The translations under genes were made by a program, and so were the position numbers. A stretch of DNA of 64,000 nt from GCA-2748055 sp043797815 (GTDB lineage: Bacteria; Bacteroidota; Bacteroidia; Bacteroidales; GCA-2748055): NCBI GenBank assembly GCA_043797815.1, contig JAZDPG010000076.1:1-64000 (forward strand), written 5' to 3'. The notes below the pieces were generated by a model, which saw nothing but the letters and a program-made list of their open reading frames with translations, made no database searches and was not told the origin of the DNA. The first letter of the stretch is position 1, and each line of letters opens with the position of its first letter. This document shows positions 35,253-44,656 of this stretch, piece after piece.

Positions 35253-37307
35253 ATGAAAAAACCGACCATACTTTTGATCCTCATTGCCATGAGCGCTTGC
35301 AATCCATCACCCGACACCAAAACAGGAAAAGAAGGAAATCCCTTTTTCGCTCCCCTGAACCAGCCGCTTCAGTACAGTGAAGTGACACAGGAACACATCC
35401 GGGACTATGCAATGCTTACCCTCGGGGAAGTGGATGAGATCCTGAAGGGGATCCGGAACGCAAAGGAACCCGGCTTCGAGAACATTTTTGTGGAATTCGA
35501 CAGGGCCATCAACAGCCTGGGAAAGGCCGCCAACAACTGTTTTATGTTTTACTGGGTGTCACCCGACTCCCTGTCCAGGGAAAGGGGACTGGAAGGCTAC
35601 CAGAAACTGGACTCCCTTTCCAGCAGCCTCTCTTCGGATGCCACGCTCTTCAGGCAGATGCTGGCCTTCAAAGAAAGTGCCGCCTATGGAGAACTCACGG
35701 GGCACCGGAAGCGCTTTGTGGACGACGTGATCCTCTCCTTCGAGCATTCCGGGGTAAACCTGGAAGCCGAAGCCCTGGAAAAGTTCAGGGCCCTGAAATC
35801 GGAAATCAGTGAACTTTCATCCCGGTACTCCATCAACATGAATACGGCCAACGCAGTACTGGAACTTGATAAAAAGGGAGCTGAAGGCATTCCCCAGGGC
35901 ATACTGGAGGGATACCTTAAGGAGGATGGAACATACGGGATACCGGTCATACCCGCAACCAGGCAACCGGTCCTGAACAACGCCATCCGGGAAGAAACCC
36001 GGAAATCCTTCTATGTCAAATACCAGAACAGGGGTTATGAAAAAAACCTGGACATTCTGGCCCAACTGGCAGACAAACGGCACCAGCTTGCCGGATTGAT
36101 GAACTACCCTGGCTATGCTGCTTATGCCACCTCCGTGAAAATGTCAAAAACACCTGAAGCCGTATGGGGCTTCCTGGAGGATCTGATCGACCGTTCCGGA
36201 ACCAAGGCAAAGGCAGACCTGGAAAAGCTGAGGCAATTCAGAAACCGCAAGAGCGGGATCCAGTCAGCCGAGCCTGTAAATCCATGGGATGAGGGGTATT
36301 ACAGGAACCAGTTGTTGCTTGAAGAATTCCAGGTGGACCAGGAGTCCATCAGGGAATACCTGCCCATGGAACAATGTCTGTCCGGTATGCTTGGCATCTT
36401 CAGCGAATTGCTTGGGGTGGAATACAGAAGGGTTGAAAATCCTTCTGTATGGCATAAGGATGTAATCCTTTACGAAGTCCTTGAAAAGGGTGAGGTAAGC
36501 GGCCGGTTTTACCTGGATCTCTATCCCAGGCCCAACAAGGAATCATGGTTTTACGGCGTTCAAATCAATTACGGAAGACTTACCACCGGGGGACAGGAGA
36601 TACCCACCTGCCTCCTGCTGGCCAACTTTACACCGGCCACCGAAAACCGCCCGGCCATGGTCAGCCACGACGAACTGAGCACCCTGTTCCACGAATTCGG
36701 CCACATCATGGACAACATGTCCTATACAGGTGAATTTTGCTGGCAGGCCAACTCCAAGGAGGACTTCGCAGAAGCCATGGCCCAGATCTTTGAGAACTGG
36801 ATCTGGGATTACAATATGCTCAGCAGTTTTGCACATCACTACCAGACCGGGGAGGTGCTGCCCCGGGCAGTCTTTGACAACATGCTGAAAGCAAAAAATG
36901 TCACCTCCGGGCTCGATGCCATGCGATCGCTCCGAAACAGCGTTTATGACATGTTGCTCTACGACCGTTTTGACCCTGCTGCCGTTTTCGACAGCGATCA
37001 GCTTTGGAGGACCACCGACCGGATCACGGGGATCCCGAACTATGTGGAGGGGACACATGGCCAGGGAAGCTGGATCCACATCAACACCCACCCCAACTAT
37101 TACTACGGATACCTGTGGGCCGAGGTCTATGCCCAGGACATGTTCACCGTTTTCAAAGAGAAAGGGCTCACCAATACCGGCGCGGGTGTCCGCTACCGCC
37201 AGCTGATCCTGGCCAATGGCACCCAGCGCGATATCAACGAAGCCGTGGAGGAATTCCTGGGCCGTCCGTCCAACAACGAAGCATATATCAAGAGTCTGGG
37301 CCTGTAA
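35253..37307 (+). CDS. M3-family lipoprotein metallopeptidase (Dcp-like)
   Basis: A 684-residue zinc peptidase with a lipoprotein signal (AMSAC). The zinc motif HEFGH is at about 480-484, preceded by 'VSHDELSTLF', and the third ligand Glu is expected in 'KEDFAEAMAQIFENW' about 25 residues later. Length and layout match peptidyl-dipeptidase Dcp/oligopeptidase F relatives, which trim short peptides. Lipidation suggests action in the periplasm or at the outer membrane. It is monocistronic or followed by the DUF1801 gene after 18 bases. Confidence 0.92.
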   Translation: MKKPTILLILIAMSACNPSPDTKTGKEGNPFFAPLNQPLQYSEVTQEHIRDYAMLTLGEVDEILKGIRNAKEPGFENIFVEFDRAINSLGKAANNCFMFYWVSPDSLSRERGLEGYQKLDSLSSSLSSDATLFRQMLAFKESAAYGELTGHRKRFVDDVILSFEHSGVNLEAEALEKFRALKSEISELSSRYSINMNTANAVLELDKKGAEGIPQGILEGYLKEDGTYGIPVIPATRQPVLNNAIREETRKSFYVKYQNRGYEKNLDILAQLADKRHQLAGLMNYPGYAAYATSVKMSKTPEAVWGFLEDLIDRSGTKAKADLEKLRQFRNRKSGIQSAEPVNPWDEGYYRNQLLLEEFQVDQESIREYLPMEQCLSGMLGIFSELLGVEYRRVENPSVWHKDVILYEVLEKGEVSGRFYLDLYPRPNKESWFYGVQINYGRLTTGGQEIPTCLLLANFTPATENRPAMVSHDELSTLFHEFGHIMDNMSYTGEFCWQANSKEDFAEAMAQIFENWIWDYNMLSSFAHHYQTGEVLPRAVFDNMLKAKNVTSGLDAMRSLRNSVYDMLLYDRFDPAAVFDSDQLWRTTDRITGIPNYVEGTHGQGSWIHINTHPNYYYGYLWAEVYAQDMFTVFKEKGLTNTGAGVRYRQLILANGTQRDINEAVEEFLGRPSNNEAYIKSLGL

Positions 37308-37325
37308 GAAAGCATGTTATGATCA

Positions 37326-37706
37326 GTGATGAATAATGGTTTTCGATCCGTTGAAGAATATATAGATTCGTTCCCTGAAGAGGTTCAGATCCTGCTGGAG
37401 AGGGTACGTTCAACAATCAGGGAGAAGGCACCCGGTGCCCTTGAAAGCATCTCCTATGGTATGCCGGCCTACAAGACCCATGGAAAACCCCTGGTCTTTT
37501 TCGCCGGATTTAAAAAGCACATCGGATTTTACGCTACACCAACAGGACACGCAGCATTTGCCGCTGAACTTTCACCATACAAACAGGGAAAAGGCTCTGT
37601 TCAGTTTCCACTTGACAAGCCCATCCCTTTCGGATTAATCGGCAGAATGGTCGAATTCAGGGTACATGAAAACAGGGTTCTGTACACCAAGACGGGCCCT
37701 TCATAA
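37326..37706 (+). CDS. DUF1801 (YdhG-like) protein
   Basis: A 126-residue cytosolic protein with the DUF1801 pattern: 'VEEYIDSFPEEVQILLERVR', 'ESISYGMPAYKTHGKPLVFF' and 'KHIGFYATPTGH'. Members are small antiparallel beta proteins, one of which (in Bacillus) is described as an iron chaperone. Its role here is unknown. Its 3' end overlaps the converging DUF1858 gene by 50 bases. Met-2 at 37329 is an equally possible start. Confidence 0.85.
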   Translation: MMNNGFRSVEEYIDSFPEEVQILLERVRSTIREKAPGALESISYGMPAYKTHGKPLVFFAGFKKHIGFYATPTGHAAFAAELSPYKQGKGSVQFPLDKPIPFGLIGRMVEFRVHENRVLYTKTGPS

Positions 37707-38214
37707 AATAAACACAAACTTCCTCTTTCGCTTTCTCATCCAACCAGTGCAGATAATTCAAACCAAGGGATTTATCCAGCAAGGGCGCCGGAACAAACGG
37801 AGCAATTACCTTCAGAATTTCCTGGTCTCCAAGTTTCCTGATCGCAGAAAGCACCTCATGTACAGGCTGTTCTCCAGCATGGAGCATATCACGGATATCC
37901 ACGGTACCGACAATGGAAGATTCTTTAAACCACAATGGTTTTGTAATAATATAGCTGGTCTGATCGGACTGATCCGATTCGATGAAAACCTGATTCACTT
38001 CAGATCTCATTGCATTGACAAGTTCCTCCACCCTGATTCCTCCGATGGTGGCTGCCTGGCTCAGATTGGTGATTTTTGTGATGGTCCTTCTGAGTAACGG
38101 ATTCTTCAGCTTCTCAAATTGCGGTGCAAATCCAAGGAGGACCTCTTCCAACTGAGGATATGCCTCCAACAGGTCATAGATCTTTGTTTTCGGCGTAATC
38201 TCAAGCTTATCCAT
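37657..38214 (-). CDS. DUF1858-DUF2249 protein of the NO-defence operon
   Basis: A 185-residue cytosolic protein. Residues about 3-60 match DUF1858 (ITPKTKIYDLLEAYPQLEEV) and residues about 100-172 match DUF2249 (VDIRDMLHAGEQPVHEVLSA, then KPLL-like 'APLLDKSLG'). These domains recur with hemerythrin-like and RIC proteins in nitric-oxide and redox stress clusters. Its start overlaps the DUF438 stop by eight bases, so it is translationally coupled. It is the last gene of the operon that begins with RIC at 40652. Confidence 0.8.
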   Translation of the reverse strand: MDKLEITPKTKIYDLLEAYPQLEEVLLGFAPQFEKLKNPLLRRTITKITNLSQAATIGGIRVEELVNAMRSEVNQVFIESDQSDQTSYIITKPLWFKESSIVGTVDIRDMLHAGEQPVHEVLSAIRKLGDQEILKVIAPFVPAPLLDKSLGLNYLHWLDEKAKEEVCVYFMKGPSWCTEPCFHVP

Positions 38215-39460
38215 GGCTTTCCTCTATCTGGTTTGTATAGGACAATATCCGTTTTTCTCCCTGAAGCTCCCTGCTTTTAGTCAGGTCCTGGGAAAACTCC
38301 AGCGTACCCAGGTATTCCCCGTTTTTACCGCGCAGGGCAAAATATTCTATCAGAATGAATTTCCCTTTCATCTGGATCCAGAAGGGTGCATGGGATGCCT
38401 TTCCCGACTTAAAATCCCCGAGGATCTTTTCGACAATATGAACACTTCCCGGAGGATGGCACAGGCGCACATCCCGGTTGATGATGGAACGGCTCCGGGC
38501 AAATATCCTGTCTTTCCCCTGGGTAAAATATTTTACCTTATCGTTCCGGTCCACAAAGGTCATATCCGCAGGAATGGTGTTCAATATGGCCATAATTTCT
38601 TTGGCTGAAAAACTACCGGATGGAAGTTGGATACCCCCTTCACCTGACACTGCAGACCCGTCCTTTTGTTCGGAATATCCCTCCGGGATCCACTCCACCT
38701 GGGGATCATACAAGGCAAATCCAAATTCAAGGGTTTGTTTGTGAATATTCCACCAGTCATCGGTGGTCAGCACATCCATGCTCATGGGGAACAGGATCTC
38801 TTCTTCCTTTTGAATCATATCCACCAGGGCCTTCAGGGCAGGATGAAAAAGCAAATCTAGTGAGTCAGACAGATCCTGGTTCTTTAAACCCGGAGTTCTT
38901 AAGATATCAATGCAAGCTTTGAGTTGATCCCTGATCTCATCGTGCTTTCCCCACATGACCTTTGGCGGCCTGGTAATCTCATTTTTTTCCAGGTAAGGAA
39001 ACAACAGATACTCCTTTCGCTGATAGTGCTTGTCAACATCCATGATGTCATTGAAGCAAGCCTGCAGGGTCCGGACATAGGTTTCAAATTCAACATCGCC
39101 TAGCTTATGAAGGGTGTCTAAAAGGCCAGCAGCCCTTTCAGCCACCTTTTTAATTTCAGCATTTTCATTTCTAAAGACATCCACCGGATGACCTGCCGGA
39201 ACTTCCCTGGCCCCGCTTACATCCACATTTCCTTCCAGTACCTCACCATGCACATCGCACAATTTCAAAACCTCGGTTTCGGGCAAGCCTTCCTTTATAA
39301 GTTCCTGCTCAACTTCCACTACCTCACCATAGGGGACCTGCTTCAAAGTCTCCATCAGCTCCCGCCTGACGGTTTCCGGAGATTCACCCTCATGGAGCTT
39401 CAAAATGAGCGCTTTCAAACGCTCCTTCCTGTATCTTGAATTGTCTATTAATTCACTCAT
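38207..39460 (-). CDS. DUF438 protein with hemerythrin-like and PAS domains
   Basis: A 417-residue cytosolic protein. Order: DUF438 at about 8-85 (LKLHEGESPETVRRELMETL), a hemerythrin-like four-helix domain at about 95-240 with Glu/His ligands in 'NENAEIKKVAERA', 'DVDKHYQRKEYLLFPYLEK' and 'WGKHDEIRDQLK', and a PAS domain at about 285-405 ('ILNTIPADMTFVDRNDKVKY', 'CHPPGSVHIVEKIL'). The PAS Cys-His may bind heme. The family is associated with NO and oxygen sensing or detoxification. Overlaps the next gene by eight bases and lies 20 bases after the Rrf2 gene. Confidence 0.88.
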   Translation of the reverse strand: MSELIDNSRYRKERLKALILKLHEGESPETVRRELMETLKQVPYGEVVEVEQELIKEGLPETEVLKLCDVHGEVLEGNVDVSGAREVPAGHPVDVFRNENAEIKKVAERAAGLLDTLHKLGDVEFETYVRTLQACFNDIMDVDKHYQRKEYLLFPYLEKNEITRPPKVMWGKHDEIRDQLKACIDILRTPGLKNQDLSDSLDLLFHPALKALVDMIQKEEEILFPMSMDVLTTDDWWNIHKQTLEFGFALYDPQVEWIPEGYSEQKDGSAVSGEGGIQLPSGSFSAKEIMAILNTIPADMTFVDRNDKVKYFTQGKDRIFARSRSIINRDVRLCHPPGSVHIVEKILGDFKSGKASHAPFWIQMKGKFILIEYFALRGKNGEYLGTLEFSQDLTKSRELQGEKRILSYTNQIEESHG

Positions 39461-39480
39461 AACAAATTATTTATTAATGA

Positions 39481-39918
39481 TCAAACCATTCGATTAAGTA
39501 CAGCATGGCCATCCCGGATTTTTTCTGACAGGGAACTGATGGTTTCCCTTTTCACGATATTAAAGAATCCATCCCGGATGAAAACGTACTGATCATGCAA
39601 GGGACAGGGGTTGTCATCATTACAGCTTTTAAGTCCAAAACCACATTTATGAAAGCAGGCATCTCCCTCCATTACATGAATCACATCGTACAAACTCAAT
39701 TGCGACTGATTATCGGCAAAAGCGAATCCTCCCCCACGCCCCCTCATGGAACCCAGAAGCCTGTGCTTGGTGAGGGTTTGAAGGATCTTCGCCGAATATG
39801 ATAACGGGGCTTCGATCTCCCAGGCGATCTCATTCACACCGGGGCGCAGGTTTTCCCAGTTTTTCAATTGAATAAATACCAATGCCCTGATGGCATACTC
39901 TGTACTTTTGGACAACAT
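39481..39918 (-). CDS. Rrf2-family transcriptional regulator (NsrR-like)
   Basis: A 145-residue Rrf2 winged-helix regulator. The DNA-binding half has 'SKSTEYAIRALVFIQL', 'APLSYSAKILQTLTKHRLL' and the wing 'GSMRGRGGGFAF'. Four cysteines, Cys88, Cys92, Cys99 and Cys105, lie in the usual cluster-binding loop; NsrR and IscR use three of these for a [4Fe-4S] or [2Fe-2S] cluster that NO destroys. The genes around it (RIC, NO reductase) make NO-responsive repression likely. It begins two bases after the RIC stop. The likely operator is the palindrome at 40699-40716. Confidence 0.9.
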   Translation of the reverse strand: MLSKSTEYAIRALVFIQLKNWENLRPGVNEIAWEIEAPLSYSAKILQTLTKHRLLGSMRGRGGGFAFADNQSQLSLYDVIHVMEGDACFHKCGFGLKSCNDDNPCPLHDQYVFIRDGFFNIVKRETISSLSEKIRDGHAVLNRMV

Positions 39919-39920
39919 GT

Positions 39921-40652
39921 TTAATTTCTCCCGGCAGTTAACTCCTGTTCCAGCACGATGGCCTTCTTAAACAATACATTGTTCTCAAGATGGATATGGC
40001 GGTGCAGATCCTGCTCAAAATCCTTCAGGGTCTGGTAGGTGATTTTAAAGGTATTGCATCCATCGGGCGGACAGGTATATTGATTCGACAATGATGATAT
40101 CCTTTCAAAGCGCTCTCCTTCGGTCTGATGCTCAGTATCCAGCGTTTCGATGATTTTCCCAAGCTTTCCAAAACCGCTGTTTGAGCCTTTGTTTTCACTG
40201 TTAAATTTCATCATTTTTCGTATAGCCGGAAAGAGAATCAACTCTTCTTTTTGCATGTGTGCACTTAAATTCCCGGCAGCACCTTCAAACAACTCCTTTA
40301 TTTCAAAAAGTTCAGCATGGTTCTGGCCATGAACATCACACAATTTGCTTAATTTCTGCTGAAGAAACGGAACTTGCCCCTTTATATAATAATGGTGGCG
40401 TTTCTCTATATAGGTACATAGCTCATCCAGGGCCAGGCTGTTGATGTATACCGAATCAGGGTCGCTCGAAACAAGCAATGCTTCCAGTTCCGGAAGCAAT
40501 GCATCCATATCGGTATTTGATTTTTCACAGGCCTGGGCCAGAGAAATCCCTCCCCCGCAACAGAAATCAATTCCATTTCTATCGAAAATCCGGGCCGTCC
40601 TGTAGTTTTCCTTCACGATATCTCCGATTCTTGTTTCTCTGTTAATCTCCAT
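39921..40652 (-). CDS. Iron-sulfur cluster repair di-iron protein (RIC/YtfE/ScdA)
   Basis: A 243-residue protein with the N-terminal ScdA domain (GIDFCCGG, preceded by 'KENYRTARIFDRN') and a hemerythrin-like di-iron domain with His/Glu ligands in 'IEKRHHYYI', 'VHGQNHAELFEI', 'HMQKEELILFPA', 'LDTEHQTEGERF' and 'DLHRHIHLENNVLF'. RIC repairs Fe-S proteins damaged by nitric oxide or peroxide. It is the first gene of a four-gene operon and faces the NO reductase gene across a short regulatory region. Confidence 0.95.
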   Translation of the reverse strand: MEINRETRIGDIVKENYRTARIFDRNGIDFCCGGGISLAQACEKSNTDMDALLPELEALLVSSDPDSVYINSLALDELCTYIEKRHHYYIKGQVPFLQQKLSKLCDVHGQNHAELFEIKELFEGAAGNLSAHMQKEELILFPAIRKMMKFNSENKGSNSGFGKLGKIIETLDTEHQTEGERFERISSLSNQYTCPPDGCNTFKITYQTLKDFEQDLHRHIHLENNVLFKKAIVLEQELTAGRN

Positions 40653-40675
40653 TTCAAATGCTTTTTGGTTCAGTA

Positions 40676-40737
40676 CAAATATACAAATTTTTTTATATAA
40701 GGATATAAGGGTCCTTTTATAATTTTATATATATTTG
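40676..40737. promoter_or_regulatory. Divergent NO-regulon promoter region with shared palindromic operator
   Basis: TATATTTG -7 boxes lie on both strands, at 40676-40683 (minus, for RIC) and 40730-40737 (plus, for NO reductase). Between them is AAGGATATAAGGGTCCTT (40699-40716), a palindrome with arms AAGGA/TCCTT. It occupies the place where both -33 elements would be, so one protein bound there could block both promoters. Confidence 0.55.
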
Positions 40738-40766
40738 CTTCCAGAACGAACTCATCTGATTTTGAT

Positions 40767-43022
40767 ATGAAAACAAAAAGACTATGGTTGGGATTCATCC
40801 TGGTATTGGTGATTTCATTCGGTATACTCGGCTATTTCGGACGAGAAATTTACCGGGAAGCTCCACCCGTTCCAGACAAAGTGTTGGTCACCGATGGAAC
40901 CATTCTGCTATACGGTCAAGACATTAAGGACGGTCAGAACATCTGGCAATCCATCGGTGGACAGGAGGTTGGAACTGTGTGGGGTCATGGAGCATATAAA
41001 GCTCCCGACTGGACGGCCGATTGGTTGCACCGGGAGGCTGTATATATTCTTGAAAAACTGTCACAGGCCGAATTTTCCACCGGCTATGGTAGTCTGGATG
41101 AAGAGAAGCAGGCCATGCTTCGGAACAGGCTTCAAAAAGAACTCAGGACCAACACCTATGACAAAAACACCAACACCATCACAGTGTCGGAAATCCGGGC
41201 AGAGGCTTTCAAAGCCATCGGCAGTCACTATGCCGGATTGTTTATGGATGGCCCCAGGGAGGCTCATTTACGGGAGGCATATGCCATTCCGGAAAACAGT
41301 ATTAAAGATCCCGGAAGAATGTTTCAAATGAACTGCTTCTTCTTTTGGGCTACCTGGTCAACGGTCACAGAACGTCCGGGAAAGGATATTACCTATACAA
41401 ACAACTGGCCGCCGGAAAAGCTGGTGGCAAACGAACCAACCGGGTCACTTTTGCTGTGGACCGGTTTCAGCGTCATCATGCTCCTGACAGGCATTGGATT
41501 ACTGGCATGGTATTATGCTGCCAACCGTAAAGAAGAAGAAGAACCAGGAGAAGTACCTGCGGTGAATCCATTATCGGGTATCAGGCAAACCCCGTCCATG
41601 AAAGCCACACTGAAATATTTCTGGGTGGTTACGGCACTGATCCTGGTACAGATCTTAATGGGGGTAATCACAGCCCACTACGGGGTTGAAGGGCTTGGAT
41701 TCTACGGACTTCCCCTGGCGGACTTTCTGCCCTATTCCATTTCAAGGACATGGCATATCCAACTGGCCATTTTCTGGATCGCCACCTCATGGCTGGCCAC
41801 GGGTTTGTTTATCGCTCCTGCCGTATCAGGAAAGGAACCCAAATTCCAGAAACTGGGTGTAAACGTGCTCTTTATTGCCCTTCTGGTTATTGTGGTTGGT
41901 TCGCTCGCAGGTCAGTGGATGGGTGTGATGCAGAAACTGGGTCTGGCCCAGAACTTCTGGTTTGGCCATCAGGGATATGAATATGTGGACCTGGGACGGT
42001 TCTGGCAGGGCTTCCTCTTTCTGGGCCTGTTCATCTGGCTGTTTTTGATGGGAAGAGCCCTCTGGCCCGCCATCAAACAGCGCAATGAAAACCGCCACCT
42101 GCTGGTCATGTTTCTGATCGCATCCATTGCCATCGCATCCTTCTATGGTGCAGGCCTCATGTGGGGACAACAGACGCATCTTTCTGTGGCAGAATACTGG
42201 CGCTGGTGGGTGGTTCACCTGTGGGTCGAAGGATTCTTCGAGGTTTTTGCTACAGTTGCCATCGCTTTCCTGTTTGTACGCATGCAATTACTCAGGGCAT
42301 CAGTGGCCACTTCCAGCGTATTGTTCTCCACCATCATTTTCCTGTCGGGGGGGATTCTTGGAACGTTCCATCATCTGTACTTTACGGGTACCCCGACCGG
42401 AGTACTGGCCCTTGGTGCAACATTCAGCGCTCTGGAAGTAGCGCCGCTGGTGTTTATGGGATTTGAAGCCTATCACAACCTCAAGCTCAGCCGTGCGACG
42501 GCATGGGTGAGCGCCTATAAGTGGCCTATCTATTTCTTTGTTGCTGTGGCATTCTGGAACCTGCTGGGTGCCGGCATATTCGGTTTCCTGATCAACCCTC
42601 CCATTGCTCTTTACTACATGCAGGGATTGAATACCACGCCCGTGCATGGTCATACCGCACTCTTCGGGGTGTATGGAATGCTGGGGATCGGTTTGATGCT
42701 GTTTGTCCTGAGAGACATGGATCTCAGCGCTGTGTGGAAAGAGAAACCCATACGTAACGCATTCTGGGCTTTAAATATCGGTTTGCTGCTGATGGTTGTA
42801 ATCAGTGTGCTGCCGGTAGGACTTGCCCAAACAGTGGCCAGTGCCCAGCATGGCCTCTGGTATGCGCGTTCAGCCGAATTTCTGGAGACTCCTGCCATGG
42901 AAACCATTCGCTGGCTCAGGGTGATCGGCGATACCATCTTCGCCATTGGTTCACTCTACCTGGGTTGGTTTGTGTTCGGACTAAAAGGAGGATGGTCCAT
43001 TAGAAAGAACCAAACAGCCTGA
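40767..43022 (+). CDS. norB: Quinol-dependent nitric oxide reductase (qNOR)
   Basis: A 751-residue single-chain NO reductase of the heme-copper oxidase superfamily. The N-terminal 260 residues form the qNOR-type periplasmic domain (DGQNIWQSIGGQEVGTVWGHG, 'YTNNWPPEKLVANEPTG') flanked by membrane helices near 7-25 and 235-255. The C-terminal part has 12 helices with the catalytic-subunit motifs 'ISRTWHIQLAIFWIATSWLA', 'WVVHLWVEGFFEVF', 'HHLYFTG' and 'PVHGHTALFGVYG' that carry the heme and FeB histidines. It reduces NO to N2O with quinol electrons, probably as a defence here since no other denitrification gene is seen. Confidence 0.95.
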   Translation: MKTKRLWLGFILVLVISFGILGYFGREIYREAPPVPDKVLVTDGTILLYGQDIKDGQNIWQSIGGQEVGTVWGHGAYKAPDWTADWLHREAVYILEKLSQAEFSTGYGSLDEEKQAMLRNRLQKELRTNTYDKNTNTITVSEIRAEAFKAIGSHYAGLFMDGPREAHLREAYAIPENSIKDPGRMFQMNCFFFWATWSTVTERPGKDITYTNNWPPEKLVANEPTGSLLLWTGFSVIMLLTGIGLLAWYYAANRKEEEEPGEVPAVNPLSGIRQTPSMKATLKYFWVVTALILVQILMGVITAHYGVEGLGFYGLPLADFLPYSISRTWHIQLAIFWIATSWLATGLFIAPAVSGKEPKFQKLGVNVLFIALLVIVVGSLAGQWMGVMQKLGLAQNFWFGHQGYEYVDLGRFWQGFLFLGLFIWLFLMGRALWPAIKQRNENRHLLVMFLIASIAIASFYGAGLMWGQQTHLSVAEYWRWWVVHLWVEGFFEVFATVAIAFLFVRMQLLRASVATSSVLFSTIIFLSGGILGTFHHLYFTGTPTGVLALGATFSALEVAPLVFMGFEAYHNLKLSRATAWVSAYKWPIYFFVAVAFWNLLGAGIFGFLINPPIALYYMQGLNTTPVHGHTALFGVYGMLGIGLMLFVLRDMDLSAVWKEKPIRNAFWALNIGLLLMVVISVLPVGLAQTVASAQHGLWYARSAEFLETPAMETIRWLRVIGDTIFAIGSLYLGWFVFGLKGGWSIRKNQTA

Positions 43023-43051
43023 CAACAACCGAAAGTCTGATTTCATTTTAG

Positions 43052-43090
43052 TGAGTCGAATACGCCTTGTGTTCGGCTCATTATTATTTC
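43052..43090 (+). terminator. Probable intrinsic terminator after the NO reductase gene
   Basis: TGAGTCGAA and TTCGGCTCA pair (one G-T) around an 11-base loop, followed by the T-rich TTATTATTTC, 30 bases after the stop. Confidence 0.5.
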
Positions 43091-43147
43091 ATGTCCTTAT
43101 TTGGCGTATTTTTATCCCTCCTGATCGTATAAGCTATGTTTGAAACC

Positions 43148-44656
43148 ATGAAGAAAACAATGAACACAGGGTCTGCAGTGCTGATCAACGCAATCATGTG
43201 CATATCACCATTGATCGCATCAGCACAGGACTACGGAGTCAGGATTGCCTTTGTGGGCAACAGCATTACCTACGGGGCAGGGCTCTCAAACCCAGCAACC
43301 CAGAGTTTCCCCGCCAAGGTCGGGGATTTGCTTGAGGAGGTGTACGGCGACACCTGTGTGGTAGGCAATTTCGGTGTTTCCGCACGGACCATGCTGAAAC
43401 ACGGTGATTTCCCCATCTGGGATGAGCCGGCTTTTACCCAGGCCCTGAATTTCAAGCCAAACATTGTGGTCATTGCCCTGGGGACAAACGATACAAAGCC
43501 TTATAACTGGGACGAGTACGGAGATGAATTTTATGGTGATTACATGTCGATGATTGACACCTTCAAACGAATCAATCCATATACCGGGTTTTTTGTTTGT
43601 TACCCGCCTCCTGCATTTGAAATTGTCTGGGACATCAGGGATTCGGTGATCGTCCATGGAGTGATCCCTGCAGTGGAGCAAATCGCAGCTGAAACCGGGG
43701 CAGCGTTAATCAACTTCTACACCCCGCTCACAGACAGCGTCCATCTTTTCCCCGATTACATACACCCGGATGTTGAGGGTTCGGCAGTGATGGCCCGGAT
43801 CGTGGTTGAGCGTTTCACGGAGACCGATGTGATCCGGCAGTCTGAAAAAGGAGTGACCTTTGTTACCCGTGTGGAAAGCGACCATCCTTACATCACCAGC
43901 CGGGACAGCGTGGGCATGTTGAGCTGGACCACCATCAATGCCAAGACCGTCTGGCTGGACGGATCGGAGGTTGGTCTTAACGGCAGCCAGGAAGTCAATC
44001 ATCTTTTGGGAACCACCCATACCATCATCGCCGGGGGTGACAAGCATTCCGATACTGCCGTGTTTGAATTCATCATCTATACTCCCGGGGTAGGGAAAAT
44101 TACATGTTCAGCCTCTCAGGAATCCATGTATACGGGAGATACGATCCAAGTGACTGCCTTCTACCTCGATCAGCATGGATACCCATTGATTGATACGGTC
44201 GTCGATCTTCAATGGAGTGTCAGTTATGGAAAAGGAACTGTTTTTGGTCCCATGGACAACACGGTATTATTTACAAGTGCGGTGGTTGGTTCTGCTCGCG
44301 TGACAGGCAGTTATATGGGAGTAGCCGGGGGTGTCACGGTGAAAGTCAAGGAAAGGGAAACCACTTCTGCTGGAAATCCGGGCACAGCTCCTGAAACAGA
44401 GGTATTTCCCAATCCTTTCAACGAATCCCTGACCTTCAGGCTGAACCTGGCAGAAACAGGGGGAGGAACCCTGAAAATGATCGATCTGCCTGGTAAAACC
44501 TGCATTCGAAGAACAATTGGACATGGTGAGTCCGGGCCTTTCTTCCTGGATACGAACCAACTTCCGGAAGGGATTTACTTCTATGAACTGAAAACCGGCA
44601 AAAGCGTGTTCACCGGGAAACTGGTCAAAAACCAGTCCTGCCCTTCTTCCAGGTAA
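43148..44656 (+). CDS. SGNH/GDSL hydrolase with Ig-like domain and T9SS tail
   Basis: A 502-residue exported protein from ATG 43148 (signal peptide with KK at 2-3, core to about residue 22, then SAQ). SGNH motifs: block I GNSIT with nucleophile Ser39, block II Gly in NFGVSARTM, block III GTND, block V FPDYIHPDVEGS with Asp203 and His206. A beta-sandwich region follows at about 225-410, then a T9SS sorting domain (VFPNPFNESLTFRLN). The likely role is removal of acetyl or other ester groups from polysaccharide at the cell surface. An upstream Met at 43136 adds four residues and spoils the signal start. Confidence 0.9.
   Translation: MKKTMNTGSAVLINAIMCISPLIASAQDYGVRIAFVGNSITYGAGLSNPATQSFPAKVGDLLEEVYGDTCVVGNFGVSARTMLKHGDFPIWDEPAFTQALNFKPNIVVIALGTNDTKPYNWDEYGDEFYGDYMSMIDTFKRINPYTGFFVCYPPPAFEIVWDIRDSVIVHGVIPAVEQIAAETGAALINFYTPLTDSVHLFPDYIHPDVEGSAVMARIVVERFTETDVIRQSEKGVTFVTRVESDHPYITSRDSVGMLSWTTINAKTVWLDGSEVGLNGSQEVNHLLGTTHTIIAGGDKHSDTAVFEFIIYTPGVGKITCSASQESMYTGDTIQVTAFYLDQHGYPLIDTVVDLQWSVSYGKGTVFGPMDNTVLFTSAVVGSARVTGSYMGVAGGVTVKVKERETTSAGNPGTAPETEVFPNPFNESLTFRLNLAETGGGTLKMIDLPGKTCIRRTIGHGESGPFFLDTNQLPEGIYFYELKTGKSVFTGKLVKNQSCPSSR

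Noticed and set aside
41345..43022. NO reductase gene as cytochrome oxidase cbb3 subunit
   Set aside because: It has the qNOR-type N-terminal periplasmic domain in one chain and lies beside NO-repair genes, with no ccoO or ccoP.
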